From contig NC_072791.1 of NCBI RefSeq assembly GCF_028583425.1, positions 192,734,311-192,798,310 of the forward strand: a stretch of DNA of 64,000 nucleotides, written 5' to 3'. This DNA comes from Eublepharis macularius (Eukaryota > Chordata > Lepidosauria > Squamata > Eublepharidae). Both the position numbers and the translations under genes were made by a program. Under the pieces are notes generated by a model. It had not been told where the DNA came from, did no database searches, and saw nothing but the letters and a program-made list of their open reading frames with translations. The first letter of the stretch is position 1; every line of letters starts with the position of its first letter. Positions 61,846-64,000 of this stretch are shown one piece after another.

Positions 61846-63535
61846 TTTACATACTACCAATGAAGACTGTGGTTGAAAGCGAGGGATGAGTAAATGAGAT
61901 GATTGGTTGATGACTGAGTCTGGGTGAAATGAACTGCAGATTTTAGTTGCTGAGTGGAGAGGAAAGGTTCAGTCTGAGCAAAGCAGGCAAACTGTGTGTA
62001 GCCTGAGCGTGTCTATACATTTATGAGAGAAATATTAAGTCTGGGCAAGTCAGGCAAACTCTGTGGAAGCCTGAGGGTATTCTCATTCTAGTTCAGTTAG
62101 GCAACCTCTGTGGAAGCCTGAACTCTCTGTGTCTTGAGAGAACTTTCATTCTGTCTGAAGCAGGCAAACTGTGTGCGCGCCTGGGAAAGAAAGTGTGTAT
62201 TTGTGTGACTGAGCCTCTGAGAAGAAACTTTAAGAACTGAGAACTATCTTTGAAACCACCAAGCATACTAGAATGAAACCAATACGATTCTTGTAATAAA
62301 GTTTATTTTTGCTTTTTTTTAATCCCAGTATCTGACATTACTATATATCTCATTCCTATCCTCAAGGCCACATAGTCCCACAAAGGAATCTGACGCCTGG
62401 GCATGTTGTTAAAGGGGAAATTTAAATTATTTTGGAATACAATTCCTGGTAGCAGCAAACTACCCAGAGGGTGTAAGAGAAGAGTTAAAGGCAAAATTGA
62501 ACTGAAAAAGAAAGGGAGTCGTAACACAAATCATCTTACACCATTCTCTTCTCCGCTATTTTATCCTCATAATCCTGTGAGGAACGTGAGGCCGAGAGTG
62601 TACAACTGGCCCAAAATCACGCAGCAAGAGTGGGAATTTGAACCTGGTTGCCCTGGATCCAAGTCCCGCACTCTAACCACTAACATAGCCTGGCTTTGGG
62701 ATGGAAAGAGATGGTAGCAGAACTCAGTATCAGGAAGGCATAGGGTCCGTTCACTTAGGGTGAACTTTTTGAAATGGGGCCCCACTTCTGAATTTACAAT
62801 ATTTTTCAGGACCCTCTTGCAAAGTAGCTTCAATCTATTTCCCCCCTCAACACACAATGTAAGAATCTTGCATCAGTTAATAGTGGGGTTTATATTTTAT
62901 TTCTCATGTTTGGTATTTATAAAAATATAGAAACATAGAGGTTGTTTCACACAGCCCTCTTACACATTATTTAGAGGTAAACCTCTGAGAGTCTCCCAGT
63001 TCAGACTGTTCCTTTTCCTCTCTCCTGATCTCCCTGGGAGGAGTACCGCAACCCATTTTGGGGTCCCAACCCAAGAACTGAGAGCCATGGTAAGGCTTCC
63101 AGAGCTATCCTATGCAGTTATTCAGTCAAAGACCAATGATTTCAATTGACTTAAACTGGAGTAACTTGGTATAGGATTTCAGTTAGAGGTAAATGTGGGG
63201 CAAGGAGGGTCTGCAACCACAATACTCATAAAGAGAAACAGAGTCTGCAGGCTACAGTGAGGAGGGACACGTGAGAGCCAGGACTGTTCCCCACTGCACA
63301 ACTATTAGCTGCTTGGAGAATCTAACTCTTAAAAGTTCAAAGAACTGCCTGTTTTAATCATCATAAAAATCAAGATACCGTCTTGCTGTCCGCTTAGGAC
63401 TTCTGCAATGTCTTCATGGTAAGTTTCACGCAAAGCAGCCAGGAACGGTGAGAACCAATCTTTCTTCCGCACTATCCTTTCCAACAATTCCCTCACAGCC
63501 GCTCGATTTCCTAGAACATTGTCTTCAGCTCTCAC
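30455..63535 (-). CDS. IFIH1: IFIH1 (MDA5) gene, exons 2-16, 5'-partial
   Basis: Cytosolic RIG-I-like receptor that senses long double-stranded RNA, forms filaments and signals through MAVS to interferon (known family role). Fifteen minus-strand exons were placed by reading splice sites: 63379-63535, 60812-60967, 49271-49354, 45066-45289, 44595-44805, 42445-42662, 39581-39697, 38470-38593, 38137-38364, 36489-36751, 35151-35300, 33933-34094, 32302-32492, 31465-31558 and 31176-31361. They sum to 2565 nt, in frame to a TAA stop (854 residues). Human MDA5 has about 875 residues from the same exon onward. The order is CARD2, acidic linker, helicase motifs ([29 protein letters not shown]), then a C-terminal domain with Cys pairs. 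Exon 1 with the start codon and CARD1 is outside the window. No frameshift or stop is seen, so the gene looks functional. FAP follows downstream on the same strand, as in mammals. Confidence 0.97.
30477..30482 (-). promoter_or_regulatory. IFIH1 poly(A) signal AATAAA
   Basis: A perfect AATAAA in minus orientation within an A-rich context, about 700 bases after the IFIH1 stop. It is the first canonical hexamer I found past the stop. Confidence 0.55.
31176..31361 (-). CDS. IFIH1: IFIH1 exon 16 (C-terminus and stop)
   Basis: 186 nt including TAA; acceptor TTTTTTCAG. It encodes [43 protein letters not shown] and the SSDED terminus. The C-terminal SDED ending is shared with human MDA5. Confidence 0.97.
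   Translation of the reverse strand, partial: AWGTMMVHRGLDLPCLKITKFVVVFKDKKTVSNQIFKRWGELPIRFPDFNYAEHCVSSDED
31465..31558 (-). CDS. IFIH1: IFIH1 exon 15 (C-terminal domain, second Cys pair)
   Basis: 94 nt, phase 2 to phase 0; acceptor TTTTTTAG, donor GTAAGT. It encodes [20 protein letters not shown] and [11 protein letters not shown]. The second zinc pair is CxxC here, where human has CxC (ICKCGQ). One extra residue lies between the two cysteines. Confidence 0.95.
31956..32150. repeat. Possible MITE fragment in IFIH1 intron 14
   Basis: TAGGGACGTGCGCTTCAGG start, then repeated CGATTTGG, AGATTTGGGATTC and CCGAAGC blocks, unlike the AT-rich flanks. No partner end was found. Confidence 0.35.
32302..32492 (-). 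CDS. IFIH1: IFIH1 exon 14 (C-terminal domain, first Cys pair)
   Basis: 191 nt, phase 0 to phase 2; acceptor TGTTAG, donor GTAAGT. It encodes [15 protein letters not shown], then [19 protein letters not shown] and [10 protein letters not shown]. The CKNC pair is the first half of the zinc site of the RNA-binding C-terminal domain. Confidence 0.95.
33140..33224. repeat. Hairpin MITE copy (degenerate)
   Basis: ACAATACAAGCCTACGTAG to AGGATTTCACGGT with a central TATTTGAATCAATGTGAC. Weaker pairing than other copies. Confidence 0.6.
33933..34094 (-). CDS. IFIH1: IFIH1 exon 13 (motif VI, pincer)
   Basis: 162 nt, phase 0 at both ends; acceptor ATCCCAG, donor GTACTG. It encodes [16 protein letters not shown] (arginine finger motif VI) and [16 protein letters not shown], the helical pincer that links the helicase to the C-terminal domain. 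Confidence 0.96.
34196..34715 (+). mobile_element. L1-like 3' end fragment
   Basis: Plus-strand reading gives [20 protein letters not shown] followed by a stop, like an L1 ORF2 C-terminus. An AT-rich 3' UTR and AAAAATAAAGTTTAAAAAAA end follow. It is inserted in IFIH1 intron 12 opposite to the gene. Confidence 0.6.
35151..35300 (-). CDS. IFIH1: IFIH1 exon 12 (motif V)
   Basis: 150 nt, exactly 50 codons, phase 0 at both ends; acceptor GTACAG, donor GTATGT. It encodes [40 protein letters not shown] and [10 protein letters not shown]. The human exon also has 50 codons. The final Gln begins motif VI, completed in the next exon. Confidence 0.97.
35500..35640 (+). repeat. Dispersed GGTGCTACTGGAC repeat
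   Basis: TGAAGAAGTGAGCTGTGGGT, AAAACTCATACCCTACCAC, TTATAGGTGCTACTGGACTC and CAGACTAACATGGCTACCC. A single-arm copy of the module that is palindromic at 7658. Confidence 0.7.
36489..36751 (-). CDS. IFIH1: IFIH1 exon 11 (Hel2, motif IV)
   Basis: 263 nt, phase 1 to phase 0; donor GTAAAG. It encodes [32 protein letters not shown] (motif IV region) and [17 protein letters not shown]. The acceptor is chosen as TTTTAAAAG because it gives exactly the human length. An alternative AG a few bases downstream would also stay open but be shorter. Confidence 0.93.
36880..37165 (-). repeat. tRNA-derived SINE
   Basis: Plus strand shows GCGATTTGAACCGAGATCTC and CAACACTGTAGCCACCATAC near the right end, the complement of a SINE head. 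The body runs left. It lies in IFIH1 intron 10, upstream of exon 11. Confidence 0.65.
37735..37960 (+). repeat. tRNA-derived SINE with (ATT)n tail
   Basis: Head TAAGTGGTTAAGTGGTTTGG, B-box-like GGTTCAAATCCCACTACTG, core CCTTGGGTAAGCCACTCC and TATTGTGGGGACAATAATC, tail AGTTATTATTATTATTAT. It lies in IFIH1 intron 10. Confidence 0.82.
38137..38364 (-). CDS. IFIH1: IFIH1 exon 10 (Hel2i, acidic loop)
   Basis: 228 nt, phase 1 to phase 1; acceptor GACTAG, donor GTGAGC. It encodes [20 protein letters not shown], then an acidic stretch ([18 protein letters not shown]) and FLIDLFY. The acidic loop is clearly shorter than the human one, which has a long Asp/Glu run before KLDETD. This accounts for much of the length difference from human. 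Confidence 0.95.
38470..38593 (-). CDS. IFIH1: IFIH1 exon 9 (Hel2i domain)
   Basis: 124 nt, phase 0 to phase 1; acceptor TTTTTAG, donor GTAACT. It encodes [18 protein letters not shown] and [13 protein letters not shown], matching human DPFKEKLLEIMTRIQTYC and QPYEQWAIQMEKK. Confidence 0.95.
39143..39178. repeat. (GA)n microsatellite
   Basis: An uninterrupted GA run of about 33 bases in IFIH1 intron 8. Confidence 0.95.
39581..39697 (-). CDS. IFIH1: IFIH1 exon 8 (helicase insertion start)
   Basis: 117 nt, phase 0 at both ends; acceptor TTCCAG, donor GTATGT. It encodes [16 protein letters not shown] and [16 protein letters not shown], matching human LCANLDAFTIKTVKEN and IQEPCKKFAIADATR. Confidence 0.95.
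40780..42250 (-). mobile_element. DIRS-like element remnant with inverted terminal repeats
   Basis: Left end (about 40797-40975) and right end (about 42060-42235) are inverted copies. Both hold GTCTTCTGTGCAGG-like starts, CATGAGCAGACCAGCCA, GAGACACTCGCCTAG and a TATAAAAGG box followed by CCCTCAGTTCT. The minus-strand interior encodes a Cys/His-rich gag-like segment (C-x2-C…C-x2-C-x4-H-x4-C-x2-C, about 41980-41870) broken by stops, and Ser/Pro-rich stretches. No recombinase or RT is seen. Confidence 0.6.
42445..42662 (-). CDS. IFIH1: IFIH1 exon 7 (DECH box and TAS motif)
   Basis: 218 nt, phase 1 to phase 0; acceptor CTTACAG, donor GTAAGT. It encodes [15 protein letters not shown] (Walker B, DECH) and [14 protein letters not shown] (motif III), ending AEEHILK. 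This is the catalytic ATPase core of the RIG-I-like helicase. Confidence 0.97.
43397..43541. mobile_element. hAT MITE, CAGTGCTTTTTTTCT ends
   Basis: Ends CAGTGCTTTTTTTCT and AGAAAAAAAGCACTG are perfect complements, flanked by CAAATATT/AAAATATT (seven of eight). The 145-bp interior repeats AAATGTTTAGAGGTA in direct orientation. It lies in IFIH1 intron 6. Confidence 0.82.
44230..44480 (+). repeat. tRNA-derived SINE
   Basis: Head AGTAGAGTGGTTAGTGTTGG, AAGTTTAAGTCCCTATTCTG (B-box-like), then TCAGGCTAGTCATTC and a core ending in GGAATAAAAATGC. It lies in IFIH1 intron 6, next to a degenerate hairpin MITE at 44525-44577. Confidence 0.72.
44595..44805 (-). CDS. IFIH1: IFIH1 exon 6 (helicase Hel1, TAQ motif)
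   Basis: 211 nt, phase 0 to phase 1; acceptor TTCTTCAG. It encodes [30 protein letters not shown] and [10 protein letters not shown] (motif Ic region). The only donor that keeps the frame into exon 7 is CAG|GCACGT, a GC donor. The first GT downstream would shift the frame. See the finding on this intron. Confidence 0.95.
45066..45289 (-). CDS. IFIH1: IFIH1 exon 5 (helicase motif I, Walker A)
   Basis: 224 nt, phase 1 to phase 0; acceptor CCCACAG, donor GTATGC. It encodes [18 protein letters not shown] (Q motif region), then [19 protein letters not shown], the ATP-binding Walker A loop, and ends KVIVLVNK. It is nearly identical to human MDA5, with a variable spot after LDKKK. Confidence 0.97.
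45290..49270. other. IFIH1 intron 4 (4.0 kb)
   Basis: Largely unassigned sequence. It contains the palindrome at 46743-46944. No further exon was found between the linker exon 4 and the Walker A exon 5. Confidence 0.65.
46743..46944. mobile_element. 202-bp palindromic MITE
   Basis: Ends GAGCCAAGCTACAAGTGACG and CACTTGTAGCTTGGCTC. The arms extend through CACAGGTTGGACACTTGTCA and CCCTCAAGTTTTGATGGGAA to the complementary right side. Flanked by TCT on both sides. Superfamily not determined. Confidence 0.75.
49271..49354 (-). CDS. IFIH1: IFIH1 exon 4 (linker)
   Basis: 84 nt, phase 1 to phase 1; acceptor CCAGTAG, donor GTACGA. The peptide [19 protein letters not shown] matches human ESDTSLAEGSVSCLDESLG. 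An earlier CAG acceptor 3 nt upstream would bring in a TAG stop, which fixes the GTAG acceptor. It is separated from exon 3 by a large repeat-filled intron. Confidence 0.93.
50050..50102. repeat. (TG)n(TA)n(CA)n compound microsatellite
   Basis: TG repeats pass into TA repeats and then CA repeats, forming a self-complementary tract of about 50 bases in IFIH1 intron 3. Confidence 0.95.
52310..56063 (-). pseudogene. L1 ORF2 (endonuclease-reverse transcriptase), broken
   Basis: Segments: 56063-55248 AP-endonuclease with [47 protein letters not shown] and SDHNPVMW; 55201-54857 linker; 54809-53379 reverse transcriptase with [41 protein letters not shown] and the catalytic FVDD; 53229-52310 C-terminal part with the CWKCKKHEG…HMWWTC motif. 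The long RT frame is uninterrupted for 476 codons, but frameshifts or stops occur near 55245, 54830, 53370-53230 and about 53000. The protein would copy L1 RNA at the target site; this copy is not intact. Confidence 0.88.
56060..56846 (-). pseudogene. L1 ORF1 remnant
   Basis: Broken reading frames. [20 protein letters not shown], then a coiled-coil-like stretch ([20 protein letters not shown]), then [20 protein letters not shown] and [14 protein letters not shown], the C-terminal domain pattern of L1 ORF1p (compare KYKWLFPEGIWFSH at 8599-9252). In-frame stops separate the parts. Confidence 0.8.
57827..59407. mobile_element. hAT-like element with GGGCC minisatellite, host of a nested hAT
   Basis: Left end CAGGGGTCATTTCGTAG, right end CTCAAAATGAGCCCTG, perfect 8-bp duplication GGGCTACA (57819-57826 and 59408-59415). 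The interior (57960-58680) has many imperfect copies of a TTTTGGGCC…AATCCTGGCC unit. Interrupted by the element at 58705-59341. Confidence 0.85.
58705..59341. mobile_element. hAT-type element, TAGACATGGGCA family, copy 3 (nested)
   Basis: Ends TAGACACGGGCATGAAC and GTGCCCATGTCTA, perfect 8-bp duplication CACGTGAC (58697-58704 and 59342-59349). The interior matches the copy at 16789. It is inserted inside the hAT at 57827-59407, so it is the younger of the two. Confidence 0.9.
60812..60967 (-). CDS. IFIH1: IFIH1 exon 3 (CARD-helicase linker)
   Basis: 156 nt, phase 1 to phase 1; acceptor AACAG, donor GTGATC. It encodes an acidic, low-complexity linker containing [16 protein letters not shown], which aligns with human ENNSSESSFADSSVVSE. 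The linker is the least conserved part of MDA5, so the call rests on the ends, the phase and the position between exons 2 and 4. Confidence 0.9.
61812..61844. repeat. (GT)n microsatellite
   Basis: An uninterrupted GT run of about 32 bases in IFIH1 intron 2. Confidence 0.95.
61960..62330 (+). repeat. Possible LTR with internal minisatellite
   Basis: About four degenerate copies of a 60-70 bp unit holding GGCAAACTCTGTGGAAGCCTG (61985-62190), then TTGTAATAAAGTTTATTTT, a poly(A)-signal-like end. The layout suggests a solo LTR with duplicated U3 units. Ends not defined. Confidence 0.35.
62555..62705 (-). repeat. tRNA/MIR-like SINE
   Basis: Plus strand reads TTTATCCTCATAATCCTGTG, GGCCCAAAATCACGCAGCAA, TGGGAATTTGAACCTGG and CACTCTAACCACTAACATAG, the reverse of a CORE-SINE with tRNA head. 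It lies in IFIH1 intron 2. Confidence 0.78.
63100..63182. repeat. Hairpin MITE copy (degenerate)
   Basis: Central GATTTCAATTGACTTAAACT and right arm TATAGGATTTCAG of the shared family. Confidence 0.55.
63379..63535 (-). CDS. IFIH1: IFIH1 exon 2 (second CARD)
   Basis: 157 nt, starts in phase 0 after CTAG and ends in phase 1 before GTATCT. It encodes [10 protein letters not shown] followed by [19 protein letters not shown], matching the C-terminal half of CARD2 in MDA5 (human VRELLKRIVQKENWFSAFL). CARDs recruit MAVS. The preceding exon is not in the window. Confidence 0.95.
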
Positions 63536-64000
63536 CTAGTTAAAAGATTAGGGGGGGGAATGTTAAATCAGCAATACTCTGTGGATCAGAGAGCCACACC
63601 CACAATTCCCATTAACCAGAAGAACCACATAACCACTGAATGCCCTGCACACCACCCCAAACACATGCAAACAATAAGGATAATATAACCCTTTCAAATT
63701 ACCAGAGTCCCTCTTAAGGATATAGGGCTCTCTCCCCCTGCTGTAAGTGAAACTTAGCCAGCTCCTATAGCCAGCCCATCCACTGACTCCAGGGCTTTGC
63801 AAGTCAGTGTTAGGACATGAAACAATGTGCGAGCTTTCAAGCTCTCCAGAACTCTATGGAATTGGGTGTTAACAAAGAAGCATTAGAAGCTCCCTTTAAA
63901 TTTCCCTTTAGTTGTGCAGGAAAAGGGGTGGTTAGAACCTCTCTCCATGACAAATGGTCAGCTAGCAAGCAATTTTGTTTAGAGGCTAGCATTCAACAGT
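63536..64000. other. IFIH1 intron 1 (partial)
   Basis: No exon, promoter or clear repeat seen. CARD1 and the IFIH1 start codon are expected further right. Confidence 0.6.

Noticed and set aside
1..64000. CRISPR arrays, operons, ribosome binding sites or phage genes
   Set aside because: The window is vertebrate intron/exon DNA; regularly spaced short repeats with unique spacers were not seen, and tandem repeats are satellites or microsatellites.

Overview
The window is vertebrate nuclear DNA, most likely from a squamate reptile and possibly a gecko-like lizard. Evidence: split genes with GT-AG introns, AT-rich introns packed with interspersed repeats, BovB-tailed tRNA SINEs of the Sauria type, many hAT-type MITEs, a nearly complete L1 LINE and microsatellites. 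No bacterial or viral gene organisation is present. The species assignment is inference; the family assignments come from reading the translated exons against remembered vertebrate proteins.

Two protein genes lie in tandem on the minus strand, in the order known from the mammalian FAP-IFIH1 neighbourhood. Right and middle (about 63.5 kb down to 30.5 kb): IFIH1, encoding the cytosolic dsRNA sensor MDA5. Exons 2-16 are here (CARD2, acidic linker, DECH helicase, C-terminal RNA-binding domain, stop at 31176-31178, poly(A) signal at about 30477). Exon 1, with the start codon and CARD1, lies beyond base 64000. All 15 exons join in frame, giving 854 residues without a break. Intron 6 uses a GC donor. 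Left (about 19.2 kb down to 0.6 kb): FAP, the type II membrane serine protease fibroblast activation protein alpha. Its first eight exons (membrane anchor and start of the beta-propeller, about 202 codons) are present. The rest, including the Glu-Glu pair and the Ser-Asp-His triad, lies beyond base 1.

The remaining sequence is intron or intergenic DNA filled by transposable elements, many with readable target-site duplications (TSDs): (i) a 5.9-kb minus-strand L1 at 51.9-57.8 kb with ORF1 and ORF2 remnants, in IFIH1 intron 3; (ii) an ORF1-only, HAL1-like L1 (8304-9880) inserted into one arm of a palindromic repeat (8225-10050); (iii) several hAT-type elements with 8-bp TSDs, including one hAT nested inside another (58705-59341 within 57827-59407) and three copies of a family with TAGACATGGGCA-type ends; (iv) a 660-bp element with 14-bp GGCCGTCGTCACAC inverted ends; (v) a DIRS-like remnant with inverted terminal repeats (40.8-42.25 kb); (vi) a 5S-rRNA-derived SINE, tRNA-derived SINEs, a MIR copy, and many copies of an 85-100 bp hairpin MITE.

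No new host gene system was found. The points most worth a second look are the GC-AG intron in IFIH1, the ORF1-only L1 nested in the palindromic repeat, the stacked hAT insertions, and recurring TGACATCA/TGACGTCA hairpins with GGGCC-rich minisatellites inside unrelated transposons.
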